Source of the DNA: Sphingobacterium composti
Lineage (GTDB): Bacteria; Bacteroidota; Bacteroidia; Sphingobacteriales; Sphingobacteriaceae
NCBI RefSeq assembly: GCF_009829075.1
Contig: NZ_WUQZ01000017.1
Span: 1 to 64,000, forward strand
Length of the DNA stretch: 64,000 nucleotides
Direction: 5' to 3'
In this document: in pieces, positions 8,478-17,867 of the stretch
Numbering within the stretch: the first letter of the stretch is position 1
Layout: each line of letters begins with the position of its first letter
Notes under the pieces: generated by a model
The model's database searches: none
Told to the model about the DNA's origin: nothing
The model's input: only the letters and a program-made list of their open reading frames with translations
Made by a program: the position numbers and the translations under genes

Positions 8478-11027
8478 TTATTCTTCTGTATCAGTATTAT
8501 TTTCTTGATCTGCAGTTGAATCTTTTGAACCCTCTACCACTTCTATTTCTTCATCTTCTTCTCGGGCAACTTTCGTGATTGAAGCAATTTCATCTGATTC
8601 TTTTAAGGTAATCAAACGGACACCTTGTGTGGCACGTCCCATTACTCTTAATGTATCTACTCCTATACGAATAACAATTCCTGATTTGTTGATAATCATT
8701 AGATCGTCATTATCAGTCACGCCTTTTATCGCAACAAGTTCACCAGTTTTTTCGGTTACACTAATAGTTTTTACACCCTTTCCTCCACGATTCGTAATAC
8801 GGTAATCATCAATATCAGTACGTTTACCGTAACCTTTTTCCGAAACAACCAACACAGATACTTCAGAACTATCAACACTAATCATGCCAACAACCTCATC
8901 TTTTTCATGTGCTAAAGTAATTCCCCTTACACCAGTTGCTGTACGGCCCATTGGTCTAACAGTTGATTCATTGAAACGAATAGCACGACCAGAACGTAAT
9001 GCCATTACAATTTCACTAGTACCACTAGTCAAACAAGCTTCAATTAATTGATCTCCTTCATTGATATTGATTGCATTAATACCGTTAGCACGAGGACGAG
9101 AATAAGCCTCTAAAGAAGTTTTCTTAATCGTACCTTGCTTAGTACACATGATGATGAAATTGTTTTCCAAGTATTCTTGGTCTTTCAAGTTTTTCACCAG
9201 AATGTAAGCTTTAATTTTCTCTTCCTTAGGAATATTAATAATATTCTGCAGAGCTCTACCTCTCGAAGTACGACTTCCTTCAGGTATTTCAAAAGCTCTT
9301 AGCCAGAAACAACGTCCTGATTCTGTAAACAATAACATATAATTGTGCGCAGTCGCAGTAATGATATGTTCTGTAAAGTCTTCATCACGCGTATTAGAAC
9401 CGATAGAACCCTTACCACCACGACCTTGACGCTTGTACTCTGTTAATGGTGTACGTTTTACATAACTATTATGCGATATAGTAATTACTACTTCTTCGTC
9501 ATCAATAAAGTCTTCCATAGTCATGTCTTCCGCTGAATGCACTACCATAGAACGACGTTCATCACCATATTTCTCTTTGATCTCAACTAACTCATCTTTG
9601 ATGATTTGATATCGTAAACCTTCATCCGCTAATATCTGTTTCAAATATTCGATAGTCTTCATCAATTCAGCGTATTCATCTTTGATCTTATCACGCTCTA
9701 GTCCAGTTAAACGGCGTAAAGTCATGTCTAAGATAGCTCGTGCTTGAATATCCGTAAGACCGAATTTCTCCATTAAGCCTACGCGAGCTTCTTCTGGCGT
9801 TTCTGAATTGCGAATTAATTTGATTACTTCATCCAAATGATCTAATGCAATCAGATATCCTTCTAAGATATGTGCACGTTTTTCAGCTTCTGATAGTTCG
9901 TATTTCGTACGACGAACGACTACATCATGACGATGCTCAACGAACACCTCAATCATGTCTTTCAAATTCATCATCATCGGTCTGCCTTTCACTAAAGCAA
10001 TATTATTTACCGAAAAAGATGTTTGTAGAGACGTATATTTGAATAGATTATTTAAGACAACATTCGCATTTGCATCACGTTTTACTTCGTAGATGATACG
10101 TACATCTTTAGCAGATTCGTCTCGAATTTCAGAAATACCTTCCAATTTTTTCTCATTCACTAACTCAGCAGTACGCTTGATCATATCTGCCTTATTAACC
10201 AAATAAGGTATTTCAGTAACAACGATTATTTCACGTCCAGCTTTTGTAGTTTCAATCTCTGCTTTTGCACGCATTACAATACGTCCGCGACCAGTTTCGA
10301 ATGCTTCACGCACGCCATGGTGTCCATATATTAAACCTCCTGTCGGGAAATCTGGCGCTTTGATATGTTGCATTAATTCAGAGATTTCAATATCTCTATT
10401 ATCGATGTAAGCTATCGTACCATTTAACACCTCAGTTAAGTTGTGAGGCGCCATATTAGTAGCCATACCTACAGCAATACCTGAAGCACCATTCACTAAT
10501 AAATTAGGAATACGTGTTGGTAAAACTGTTGGCTCTTTTAACGAATCATCAAAGTTAAGTTGGAAGTCAACTGTATCTTTATTAATATCAGCTAACATTT
10601 CTTCAGCTATTTTACGAAGACGAGCCTCCGTATAACGCATCGCTGCTGGTGGGTCACCATCCAACGAACCATAGTTACCTTGACCATCTACCATCGGATA
10701 GCGCATAGACCAATCTTGCGCCATACGAACCATAGCATCATACACAGAAGAGTCACCATGTGGGTGATATTTACCCATAACATCCCCTACTATACGGGCT
10801 GATTTTTTAAACGGTTTGCCAGATGTCACACCTAACTCTTCCATACCGTACAAGATACGGCGGTGTACTGGTTTCAGACCATCTCTCGCATCGGGTAAAG
10901 CACGAGATACAATTACCGACATCGAATAATCGATGTAAGCAGATTTCATTTGGTCTTCAATATTAATCTTTACGATCCTGTCGTTAGCAGGAATTAAATT
11001 ATTGTCATTTTCTGTTTCTTCAGCCAT
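8478..11027 (-). CDS. gyrA: DNA gyrase subunit A
   Basis: An 849-aa type II topoisomerase subunit that introduces negative supercoils with GyrB. The catalytic tyrosine is Y132 in [10 protein letters not shown]. The quinolone-resistance region reads [12 protein letters not shown] with S93 and D97 at the positions equivalent to E. coli S83 and D87, which is the susceptible-type sequence. The C-terminal beta-pinwheel begins near the GyrA box QRGRGGKG, followed by repeated wheel blades and an acidic tail of about 35 residues. ParC can look similar, but the intact GyrA box supports GyrA. Two TPR genes follow with minimal spacing. Confidence 0.96.
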   Translation of the reverse strand: MAEETENDNNLIPANDRIVKINIEDQMKSAYIDYSMSVIVSRALPDARDGLKPVHRRILYGMEELGVTSGKPFKKSARIVGDVMGKYHPHGDSSVYDAMVRMAQDWSMRYPMVDGQGNYGSLDGDPPAAMRYTEARLRKIAEEMLADINKDTVDFQLNFDDSLKEPTVLPTRIPNLLVNGASGIAVGMATNMAPHNLTEVLNGTIAYIDNRDIEISELMQHIKAPDFPTGGLIYGHHGVREAFETGRGRIVMRAKAEIETTKAGREIIVVTEIPYLVNKADMIKRTAELVNEKKLEGISEIRDESAKDVRIIYEVKRDANANVVLNNLFKYTSLQTSFSVNNIALVKGRPMMMNLKDMIEVFVEHRHDVVVRRTKYELSEAEKRAHILEGYLIALDHLDEVIKLIRNSETPEEARVGLMEKFGLTDIQARAILDMTLRRLTGLERDKIKDEYAELMKTIEYLKQILADEGLRYQIIKDELVEIKEKYGDERRSMVVHSAEDMTMEDFIDDEEVVITISHNSYVKRTPLTEYKRQGRGGKGSIGSNTRDEDFTEHIITATAHNYMLLFTESGRCFWLRAFEIPEGSRTSRGRALQNIINIPKEEKIKAYILVKNLKDQEYLENNFIIMCTKQGTIKKTSLEAYSRPRANGINAININEGDQLIEACLTSGTSEIVMALRSGRAIRFNESTVRPMGRTATGVRGITLAHEKDEVVGMISVDSSEVSVLVVSEKGYGKRTDIDDYRITNRGGKGVKTISVTEKTGELVAIKGVTDNDDLMIINKSGIVIRIGVDTLRVMGRATQGVRLITLKESDEIASITKVAREEDEEIEVVEGSKDSTADQENNTDTEE

Positions 11028-11364
11028 ATTTTAAATAGGAATCTGTAAACTAATTTTATGATACGAATTATCACAATACGATACCTTGCGAAGGTACAAT
11101 TTTTTATCGACAAAAAGGTGATTTTTTGGTATTTAAACTTAGTAAATATTGTATAGATTGTAGCTAAATATTAATACCTTAAATATGTGTTATTTAAAAG
11201 TTTACAGAAAGATGTTGCTTATATCAAAAACAGAGTTTTAATATTTAAATTTTACAAAAAAGTGTTGAATGATGAATATTTTATAAAGAATGCTATTTTA
11301 TTTTGCTAATAAATCAAAAAACCTTTTATCTTTGCCAGAAAAATTAAAGCAAACACAAACAACG
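11028..11364. other. Divergent gyrA-serC intergenic region
   Basis: A 337-base AT-rich region. A perfect palindrome TACCTT-GCG-AAGGTA lies at 11082-11096, 55 bases before the gyrA start. The serC promoter is at 11301-11334. The frame extending serC upstream to 11290 overlaps that promoter and is not translated. I see no other gene or RNA structure. Confidence 0.6.
11301..11334 (+). promoter_or_regulatory. Bacteroidetes-type promoter of serC
   Basis: TTTTG at 11301-11305, then 21 bases, then TATCTTTG at 11327-11334, matching the -33/-7 consensus. Predicted transcription start is near 11341, which excludes the in-frame ATG at 11290 and supports the start at 11365. Confidence 0.75.
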
Positions 11365-12432
11365 ATGAAACATAATTTTGGAGCAGGGCCATGTATATTA
11401 CCTCAAGAGGTATTTCAGGAGGCTGCACAAGCAGTCCTTGAATTCAATAATACTGGCTTATCAATATTAGAAATCTCTCACCGCTCTAAAGAGTTTGAAG
11501 AGGTTGTAGAAGAGACGGAGAGTTTAGTTCGCGAATTATTAAATGTTCCAGAAAATTACTCCGTGCTGTTTTTGCAAGGTGGAGCTAGTCAACAATTTGC
11601 GATGATTCCTATGAACCTACTTCCTGAAGGTGGCAAAGCTGCTTATTTAGACACTGGTGTGTGGGCGAGTAAAGCGGCTAAAGAGGCTAAAAACTTTGGT
11701 CAAATTGATATTGTAGCTTCATCAAAAGACAGCAACTATACGTACATTCCTAAGGATTTTGAAATTCCTGCGGACGCAACGTATTTCCACTATACATCCA
11801 ATAACACAATTTACGGTACAGAAATTTTCGAAAAACCTACTACAACTATTCCAACAGTAGTAGATATGTCTTCGGATATTTTAAGTAGAGAAATCAATGT
11901 TGCTGATTTTGATTTAATCTATGCAGGTGCACAAAAAAACATGGGGCCTGCAGGTGTTACATTAGTTATTGTTAAAAATGATTTATTAGGAAAATCTGGT
12001 CGTACAATTCCAAGTATCTTCAATTATAACGAACATATTAAAGCGGGTTCAATGTACAATACTCCTCCTGTATATTCAATATATGTTTCGATGTTGAATC
12101 TACGATGGTTAAAAGCTAAAGGAGGTATCAAAGTTATTGAACAAGAAAACATTATTAAAGCGCGTACTCTTTATGATGAGATTGAAAGAAACCCATTCTT
12201 TAAAGGTACCGCTGAGGTAGAAGATCGTTCAAGAATGAATATTACATTTGTAATGGATACACCAGAATTAGAAGCAGAATTCTTAGCTTTGGCAAAAGAA
12301 CGTAACCTAATTGGTATCAAAGGGCATCGTTCTGTAGGTGGCTTCAGAGCCTCTATTTACAATGCGCTTGGAATTACATCCATTAATGCATTGGTTGATG
12401 CCATGCGTGAATTTGAAGAAAATCATAAATAA
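11365..12432 (+). CDS. serC: Phosphoserine aminotransferase
   Basis: A 355-aa class V aminotransferase making 3-phosphoserine from 3-phosphohydroxypyruvate and glutamate; it can also act in pyridoxine synthesis. It starts [10 protein letters not shown], typical of SerC, and K191 in [11 protein letters not shown] binds PLP. I chose the ATG at 11365 rather than 11290 because the promoter lies between them and because family members begin at this motif. serA follows after 12 bases, giving a two-gene serine operon. Confidence 0.96.
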   Translation: MKHNFGAGPCILPQEVFQEAAQAVLEFNNTGLSILEISHRSKEFEEVVEETESLVRELLNVPENYSVLFLQGGASQQFAMIPMNLLPEGGKAAYLDTGVWASKAAKEAKNFGQIDIVASSKDSNYTYIPKDFEIPADATYFHYTSNNTIYGTEIFEKPTTTIPTVVDMSSDILSREINVADFDLIYAGAQKNMGPAGVTLVIVKNDLLGKSGRTIPSIFNYNEHIKAGSMYNTPPVYSIYVSMLNLRWLKAKGGIKVIEQENIIKARTLYDEIERNPFFKGTAEVEDRSRMNITFVMDTPELEAEFLALAKERNLIGIKGHRSVGGFRASIYNALGITSINALVDAMREFEENHK

Positions 12433-12444
12433 TAAATAACTATA

Positions 12445-13392
12445 ATGAAAATATTAGCCAATGATGGGATAGATCCTATCGGTAAAATTATATTACAAAA
12501 TGCTGGTTTCACTGTGGATACAGAACATATTCCACAAGCAGAGTTAGCAGAAAGATTAAACGAATACGATGCTATCACGGTACGTAGTGCAACTAAAGTT
12601 CGCAAAGAATTAATCGACGCTTGTCCAAATATCAAAGCTATCGGTCGTGGTGGTGTAGGTATGGACAATATTGATGTAGAATACGCACGTTCGAAGGGTA
12701 TTGCTGTTGTGAATACGCCAGCGGCTTCATCACATTCTGTTGCAGAATTGGTATTTGCACATTTATTAACTGGTGTACGATTCTTGCACGATTCAAATCG
12801 TAAAATGCCTGTTGATGGCAATGTAAATTTTGCAGGTTTGAAAAAACTTTACGCTGCTGGTGTTGAGCTGAAAGGTAAAACATTAGGAGTTGTAGGTTTT
12901 GGTCGTATCGGTCGTGAGACAGCTAAAATTGCTTTAGGTGTAGGTATGGATGTAGTATACTACGATTTGTTCGAAGGTCCTAAAGCGTTGACACTTGATT
13001 TCTCAGGAAATATATCTGTTGATATTCCCGTAAAACAAGTGGAATTAAAAGAGTTATTCGCTGCTTCAGATTTTATATCTGTTCACGTTCCTTTCTTAGA
13101 AAAACCAGTTATTGGTAAAGAAGAATTCGAATTGTTGAAAGATGGTGTAGGTCTTGTGAACGCTTCTCGTGGTGGTGTAATTGACGAGTTGGAATTAATT
13201 AATGCGTTGAATTCAGGTAAAGTTGCATTTGCAGGTTTAGATGTATTTGATGACGAGCCTAATCCACGTATCGATTTATTGAAACACCCTAAAGTATCAT
13301 TGACACCGCATATTGGCGCAGCGACAAATGAAGCACAAGAGCGTATAGGTGAAGAGTTAGCACAATTGCTTATTGAAAACCTGAAGAAGTAA
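12445..13392 (+). CDS. serA: D-3-phosphoglycerate dehydrogenase (short form)
   Basis: A 315-aa D-2-hydroxyacid dehydrogenase. The NAD-binding GFGRIG is at residues 151-156, and the catalytic set is R242 (NASRGGVID), E271 and H289 (TPHIGAAT). It lacks the C-terminal ACT and intervening domains of longer SerA proteins, so feedback inhibition by serine through an ACT domain is not expected. The assignment to 3-phosphoglycerate rests on the serC neighbour, since related enzymes use other hydroxyacids. It ends at a strong hairpin that overlaps the lysC promoter. Confidence 0.93.
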   Translation: MKILANDGIDPIGKIILQNAGFTVDTEHIPQAELAERLNEYDAITVRSATKVRKELIDACPNIKAIGRGGVGMDNIDVEYARSKGIAVVNTPAASSHSVAELVFAHLLTGVRFLHDSNRKMPVDGNVNFAGLKKLYAAGVELKGKTLGVVGFGRIGRETAKIALGVGMDVVYYDLFEGPKALTLDFSGNISVDIPVKQVELKELFAASDFISVHVPFLEKPVIGKEEFELLKDGVGLVNASRGGVIDELELINALNSGKVAFAGLDVFDDEPNPRIDLLKHPKVSLTPHIGAATNEAQERIGEELAQLLIENLKK

Positions 13393-13397
13393 TTCTT

Positions 13398-13450
13398 CCG
13401 CATATAAACATATGCGGCACAAGAGCTTTATCAAGCATTTTGTGCCGCAT
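13398..13450 (+). terminator. Terminator after serA with alternative pairing
   Basis: The main hairpin is ATGCGGCACAA / TTGTGCCGCAT (13412-13422 with 13440-13450), followed by TTTTTG. An upstream arm CCGCATAT (13398-13405) can pair instead with ATATGCGG (13410-13417), so the two stems are mutually exclusive. Confidence 0.75.
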
Positions 13451-13469
13451 TTTTGTATAAGTATATTTG
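13438..13469 (+). promoter_or_regulatory. Bacteroidetes-type promoter of lysC-lysA
   Basis: TTTTG at 13438-13442, 19 bases, TATATTTG at 13462-13469: a very good match to the -33/-7 consensus. The -33 element lies within the 3' arm of the serA terminator. Confidence 0.75.
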
Positions 13470-13513
13470 TGAAATTTATTTTAACATAGCTAAAAATATT
13501 TACTAATTATAAC

Positions 13514-14830
13514 ATGAAAGTTTTAAAATTTGGTGGTACTTCCGTAGGAAGTGCAGCACGCATCAAAGGGTTGCTAGATATCGTAAACCCAAATGAGCGT
13601 CAGATCGTAGTTTTATCTGCGGTTTCAGGCACTACAAATGCCTTAGTGGAGATTTCTCAAGCATTCTCAGATAGAGATAAATCAAAAGCTTTAGATTTAA
13701 TTAAAGCACATAAAGATAAATACGAAGATTTAATTAAGGAACTTTTTGCATCTGCTGAAGGTTTACAAAAAGGCAAAGAACTAATTGACTATCACTTCAA
13801 TTTGATAGCTGAATTTGGAAACCATGATGTCTTCACGCCTACAGAAGAAAAAATAATATTAGCTCAGGGTGAATTATTATCAACTACTTTGTGGCATTTA
13901 CATTTAACTGAAATTAATGTACCTTCAGTTTTATTGCCTGCATTGGATTTCATGAAAATAGACGAAGACAATGAACCAATCGTCGAGTATATCACCGAAA
14001 AATTAACACCTTTCTTAGAACAAAATTCTGAAAACAAATTATTTATCACACAAGGGTATATCTGTCGAAATTCATTCGGTGAGATTGATAATTTGCGTCG
14101 CGGTGGTTCAGATTACACAGCATCTTTGATTGGTGCTGCTATCAAAGCTGAAGAAGTTCAAATCTGGACAGATATTGATGGTATGCATAATAATGATCCT
14201 CGTATAGTTACAGGCACAAAACCAATTGCCAACTTGAGTTTTGATGAAGCCGCTGAATTGGCGTATTTTGGCGCAAAGATTTTGCATCCTCAATCTGTAT
14301 TTCCTGCACAAAAATATAACGTTCCGGTTCGATTGTTAAACACGATGGATCCCACGGCTCCAGGAACATTGATTTCAAAAAATGGCGCTGAGAAAGGCTC
14401 AATTCGTGCAATTGCAGCCAAAGATGGTATTACTGCTATCCACATTCACTCTTCACGCATGTTGTTAGCGTATGGTTTCTTGCGTAAAGTTTTTGAGATT
14501 TTTGAGCGTTACAAAACACCTATTGATATGATTACAACTTCAGAAGTAGCTGTATCTTTATCAATTGATGATACAAGTAATTTATTAGAAATCATTAAAG
14601 AAGTCGAGTTATTTGGTAAAGTTGGAGTTGATGAAGGTCAGACTATCATATGTGTAGTTGGTGATTTTGGCGCGAATACCCATGGTTATGCAGCACGCGT
14701 GTTGGATGCTGTAAAACATTTGCCAGTTAGAATGATTTCTTACGGTGGATCTGATCACAATACATCCATTTTATTGGATACAAAACATAAAACAGAAGCA
14801 TTACGCTCATTACATAATAGATTATTTTAA
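13514..14830 (+). CDS. lysC: Aspartate kinase
   Basis: A 438-aa monofunctional aspartokinase, first step of lysine, threonine and methionine synthesis. KFGGTSVGS is at residues 5-13, GGSDYTA at 197-203, WTDIDG at 218-223, and two ACT-type regulatory modules fill about residues 305-438. No homoserine dehydrogenase is fused. The next gene is diaminopimelate decarboxylase after 16 bases, so this isozyme probably feeds lysine and peptidoglycan. It has its own promoter, separate from serCA. Confidence 0.95.
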   Translation: MKVLKFGGTSVGSAARIKGLLDIVNPNERQIVVLSAVSGTTNALVEISQAFSDRDKSKALDLIKAHKDKYEDLIKELFASAEGLQKGKELIDYHFNLIAEFGNHDVFTPTEEKIILAQGELLSTTLWHLHLTEINVPSVLLPALDFMKIDEDNEPIVEYITEKLTPFLEQNSENKLFITQGYICRNSFGEIDNLRRGGSDYTASLIGAAIKAEEVQIWTDIDGMHNNDPRIVTGTKPIANLSFDEAAELAYFGAKILHPQSVFPAQKYNVPVRLLNTMDPTAPGTLISKNGAEKGSIRAIAAKDGITAIHIHSSRMLLAYGFLRKVFEIFERYKTPIDMITTSEVAVSLSIDDTSNLLEIIKEVELFGKVGVDEGQTIICVVGDFGANTHGYAARVLDAVKHLPVRMISYGGSDHNTSILLDTKHKTEALRSLHNRLF

Positions 14831-14846
14831 CTGTTAGGAATCTACC

Positions 14847-16013
14847 ATGTTTCAAAATAAAGAAATTCTAAAAAATCTAAGTCAGCAAGAAACGCCATTC
14901 TATTTTTACGATTTAGAGTTATTAAATCGTACGTTGGATGAGGCAAAAAAAGCTGCTGACAAACGTAATTTTCATATTCACTATGCTCTTAAGGCAAATT
15001 TCAATGACAAGATTTTATCAATTATACAATCTAAGGGTTTTGGGGCGGATTGTGTAAGTGGAAATGAAGTCGAAAAATCAATTGAAGTTGGCTTTCCAGC
15101 CGAGCAGATTACATTTGCGGGTGTAGGTAAATCGGACAAAGAGATTATTGCTGCATTAAAACATAAAATATTCGCTTTCAATGTAGAATCAATCCAAGAA
15201 TTAGAAGTTATTAATGAACTAGCCGTAAAAGTCGGAGAAAAAGCGAATGTTTCATTACGCATTAATCCTAACGTCGATGCGCATACGCATCATTACATTA
15301 CGACAGGGTTAGATGAAAATAAGTTCGGTGTTCCGAATTCTGAATTAGAAAAAGCAACTTCTGTAATAAAAAGTTGTGCGAATATCAATCTTATCGGGTT
15401 GCACTTTCACATTGGATCACAAATAACGGATATGACCGTATTCAAAAGTCTTTGTGTAAAGGTAAATGAGTGGAAAAGCTTTTTTGAAGAGCGTGGTACA
15501 TATATCAAAGTCATTAATGTCGGCGGAGGATTGGGCGTGGATTATAAGAATCCTGATGAAAATCCAATTCCTGATTTTGAAGCATACTTTGATGTTTTCG
15601 ACAAATTCTTGGAGCGAACGGCACAACACGAAGTGCATTTCGAATTAGGGCGAGCTTTAGTAGCTCAATGTGGAACTTTAGTAAGCAAGGTGCTATATAC
15701 TAAAAGTGGGGTAAAGAAAAATTTCTTAATCCTGGATGCAGGGATGACTGAATTAATGCGTCCAGCGCTATATCAGGCTTATCATAAAATTGAGAAAATT
15801 GCTGAAATTTCTGAAACGGAAAAAGTACTTAACTATGATGTTGTAGGCCCTATCTGTGAAAGTTCGGACTGCTTTGGAAAAGAAGTCGAACTTCCAATAA
15901 GCAAGCGTGGTGACCTAATCGCGATTCGAACAGCTGGAGCATACGGCGAAGTTATGGCTTCGCATTACAATCTACGTAATGAGATAAGACATTACTACAA
16001 AGAGAGCAAATAA
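14847..16013 (+). CDS. lysA: Diaminopimelate decarboxylase
   Basis: A 388-aa fold-type III PLP enzyme converting meso-diaminopimelate to lysine. K49 in HYALKANFN binds PLP, NVGGGLGVDY binds the phosphate, and GPICESSDCFG provides the active-site cysteine of the partner subunit. Together with lysC it forms a two-gene unit bounded by its promoter at 13438 and the terminator at 16028. Related enzymes decarboxylate carboxynorspermidine, but the CESSD motif and the lysC neighbour favour LysA. Confidence 0.95.
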   Translation: MFQNKEILKNLSQQETPFYFYDLELLNRTLDEAKKAADKRNFHIHYALKANFNDKILSIIQSKGFGADCVSGNEVEKSIEVGFPAEQITFAGVGKSDKEIIAALKHKIFAFNVESIQELEVINELAVKVGEKANVSLRINPNVDAHTHHYITTGLDENKFGVPNSELEKATSVIKSCANINLIGLHFHIGSQITDMTVFKSLCVKVNEWKSFFEERGTYIKVINVGGGLGVDYKNPDENPIPDFEAYFDVFDKFLERTAQHEVHFELGRALVAQCGTLVSKVLYTKSGVKKNFLILDAGMTELMRPALYQAYHKIEKIAEISETEKVLNYDVVGPICESSDCFGKEVELPISKRGDLIAIRTAGAYGEVMASHYNLRNEIRHYYKESK

Positions 16014-16027
16014 AAACACTCAAAAAC

Positions 16028-16060
16028 AATGTCCAATTTAATCGATTGGACATTTGTTGT
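16028..16060 (+). terminator. Terminator after lysA
   Basis: AATGTCCAAT / ATTGGACATT with a 7-base loop, followed by TTGTTGTTTT. It lies 15 bases past the lysA stop. Confidence 0.8.
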
Positions 16061-16127
16061 TTTATACAACCAAATCAAACTTCTTAGCTATATAATTGTT
16101 CTTATTTTAGACTAATTACTTATTGTT

Positions 16128-16307
16128 ATGCAAGAAGATAGAAATGAAAAAGAAGAATGGGAAGGAAAGGTACCCGAAGTAGTCAATGAAGAGAAAGATG
16201 ACAAGCCAGCTGGGAAAAATATTATTCTAGTAATAATTATTGCTATAATAATCCTTGCAATAGTTTACTATTTCTTTTTCAGAGACACAGAGAATATGTT
16301 TAGCTAA
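16128..16307 (+). CDS. Small single-pass membrane protein
   Basis: A 59-aa frame with a clear start (ATG after TTATTGTT) and a TAA stop. About 30 charged residues (MQEDRNEKEEWEG and onward) are followed by a strongly hydrophobic segment at residues 31-51 (IILVIIIAIIILAIVYYFFF) and a short tail RDTENMFS. This is the layout of a tail-type single-pass protein with a cytoplasmic acidic N-terminus. I do not recognise a family. It sits between the lysA terminator and the hairpin at 16315-16348, so it is its own transcription unit. Confidence 0.65.
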   Translation: MQEDRNEKEEWEGKVPEVVNEEKDDKPAGKNIILVIIIAIIILAIVYYFFFRDTENMFS

Positions 16308-16314
16308 TATTTTA

Positions 16315-16348
16315 GTGATATTACTCTAACAAATTAGAGTAATATCAC
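16315..16348. terminator. Bidirectional terminator overlapping a stop codon
   Basis: Perfect 14-bp stem GTGATATTACTCTA / TAGAGTAATATCAC with a 6-base loop. It lies between two converging genes, and the 3' arm contains the stop codon of the minus-strand gene ending at 16334. Confidence 0.8.
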
Positions 16349-16591
16349 TTTCCAAGCTGACAAAATATCATTATGCTGCAAATAAACTTTAGCCCTTTCC
16401 TGCAGATGAATATCGCGTGTTGATTCATCACCAATGAATGCATTCATTAATTCTTGTATCGATGCATCCACACGAAATTTATCCACTTCAACTTCCGTTG
16501 GAAGAGGAGATAAACTAGCTAATTTTACTTTGTCTTCATCAGAAAATACTGTAGAATTTCTTACGAATGATGGCAAATTACCTATGGACAT
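16334..16591 (-). CDS. Small unknown protein coupled to icd
   Basis: An 85-aa soluble protein ([13 protein letters not shown]...) with no signal peptide or membrane segment; it looks mostly helical. Its ATG overlaps the icd stop in the sequence TAATG, so it is probably translated by reinitiation after isocitrate dehydrogenase. The last codons lie inside the terminator stem. I do not recognise the family. The coupling suggests stoichiometric expression with icd, but any functional link is inference. Confidence 0.7.
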   Translation of the reverse strand: MSIGNLPSFVRNSTVFSDEDKVKLASLSPLPTEVEVDKFRVDASIQELMNAFIGDESTRDIHLQERAKVYLQHNDILSAWKVILL

Positions 16592-17856
16592 TATTTTAAT
16601 TTTTCAATGATTTTATCTGCGAATTCACTTGTTTTTAAAAGAGTGGCATTTTCCATAAGATTATAAAAATCCACGGTCACGGTTTTCTCCTTGATAGTTT
16701 GGGACAATGCATTTACAATCATATCAGCAGCTTCTTGCCAACCCATATATTCTAACATCATTACTCCACTTAAAATAACCGACGAAGGATTCATCGTATT
16801 AGTATTTGCAAATCGTGGTGCAGTACCGTGCGTAGCTTCAAAAATAGCGTGACCAGTTCTATAATTGATATTTGCGCCTGGAGCAATTCCAATTCCGCCA
16901 ACCATAGCTGCTAAAGCATCAGAAATATAATCTCCATTCAAATTTAGAGTAGCTACGACGGAAAAATCTTTGGGTGCTAACAAAATTTGCTGCAAAAAAT
17001 TATCGGCAATCATATCCTTGACTATTACTTTCCCAGCTAGTTCTGCTTCTTTTTGCTCTGCGTTTGCAGCGTCTTGCCCCTTTTCAGCTTTTGTTCTCTC
17101 CCACTGACCCCAGGTATACGTAAAATCAGCAAATTCTGCTTCCGCGACATCAAATCCCCATTGCTTAAATGCGCCTTCCGTAAATTTCATAATATTACCC
17201 TTATGTACAATGGTTACAGATGGCAATTTATGTTTGATAGCATGCGCAATAGCCGAACGGATAAGACGTTTTGAACCTTCTTCAGATACAATTTTAATTC
17301 CTATACCTGTATTGGGGTTAAACAAATAATCAACATTCATTTCATGCAATAAAAATTGCTGCATTTTTATTGATTCTTGCGCCTCTGCGGAAAATTCAAT
17401 ACCAGCATAAATATCTTCTGTATTTTCACGGAAGACAACCATATTTACATCTTGAGGTCTTTTCACAGGTGAAGGCACCCCCTCGTACCACTTTGTGGGA
17501 CGAAGGCATACATAAAGATCTAATTCTTTACGCAAAGCTACATTTAACGAACGAATACCTCCACCAATCGGGGTGGTCAAAGGGCCTTTGATACCTATTA
17601 AATACTCTTTAAATGCTGATAAGGTCTCTTCTGGCAGCCAACTTCCAGTTTCATAGAAAGCCTTCTCTCCTGCTAAAACTTCCTTCCATAAAATAGATCG
17701 CTCACCTCCATATGATTTAGCTACAGCTGTATCAAACACTCTAACTGATGCATTCCAAATATCTGGACCAATGCCATCACCTATAATGAAAGGAATAATG
17801 GGATTATTAGGAACATTCAATTTTCCATTTGCTCCCATAGTAACTTTTTCGCCCAT
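16591..17856 (-). CDS. icd: Isocitrate dehydrogenase (NADP-dependent)
   Basis: A 421-aa TCA-cycle enzyme oxidising isocitrate to 2-oxoglutarate. The substrate segment [18 protein letters not shown] has S103, N105, R109 and R119 at the positions equivalent to E. coli S113, N115, R119 and R129. The later [11 protein letters not shown] motif is the coenzyme-binding region. S103 keeps the residue that IDH kinase phosphorylates in enterics, but no such kinase is in the window. It overlaps the next small gene by one base and follows the antiporter gene by 11 bases. Confidence 0.94.
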   Translation of the reverse strand: MGEKVTMGANGKLNVPNNPIIPFIIGDGIGPDIWNASVRVFDTAVAKSYGGERSILWKEVLAGEKAFYETGSWLPEETLSAFKEYLIGIKGPLTTPIGGGIRSLNVALRKELDLYVCLRPTKWYEGVPSPVKRPQDVNMVVFRENTEDIYAGIEFSAEAQESIKMQQFLLHEMNVDYLFNPNTGIGIKIVSEEGSKRLIRSAIAHAIKHKLPSVTIVHKGNIMKFTEGAFKQWGFDVAEAEFADFTYTWGQWERTKAEKGQDAANAEQKEAELAGKVIVKDMIADNFLQQILLAPKDFSVVATLNLNGDYISDALAAMVGGIGIAPGANINYRTGHAIFEATHGTAPRFANTNTMNPSSVILSGVMMLEYMGWQEAADMIVNALSQTIKEKTVTVDFYNLMENATLLKTSEFADKIIEKLK

Positions 17857-17867
17857 AACAAATAATT

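Noticed and set aside
11290..11364. Upstream in-frame extension of serC
   Set aside because: It overlaps the serC promoter and precedes the predicted transcription start; SerC proteins begin at the MKHNFGAGP motif.
13398..13450. Amino-acid attenuator before lysC
   Set aside because: The alternative stems are real, but no leader peptide is present and the lysC promoter lies inside the terminator, so classical attenuation of lysC is unlikely.
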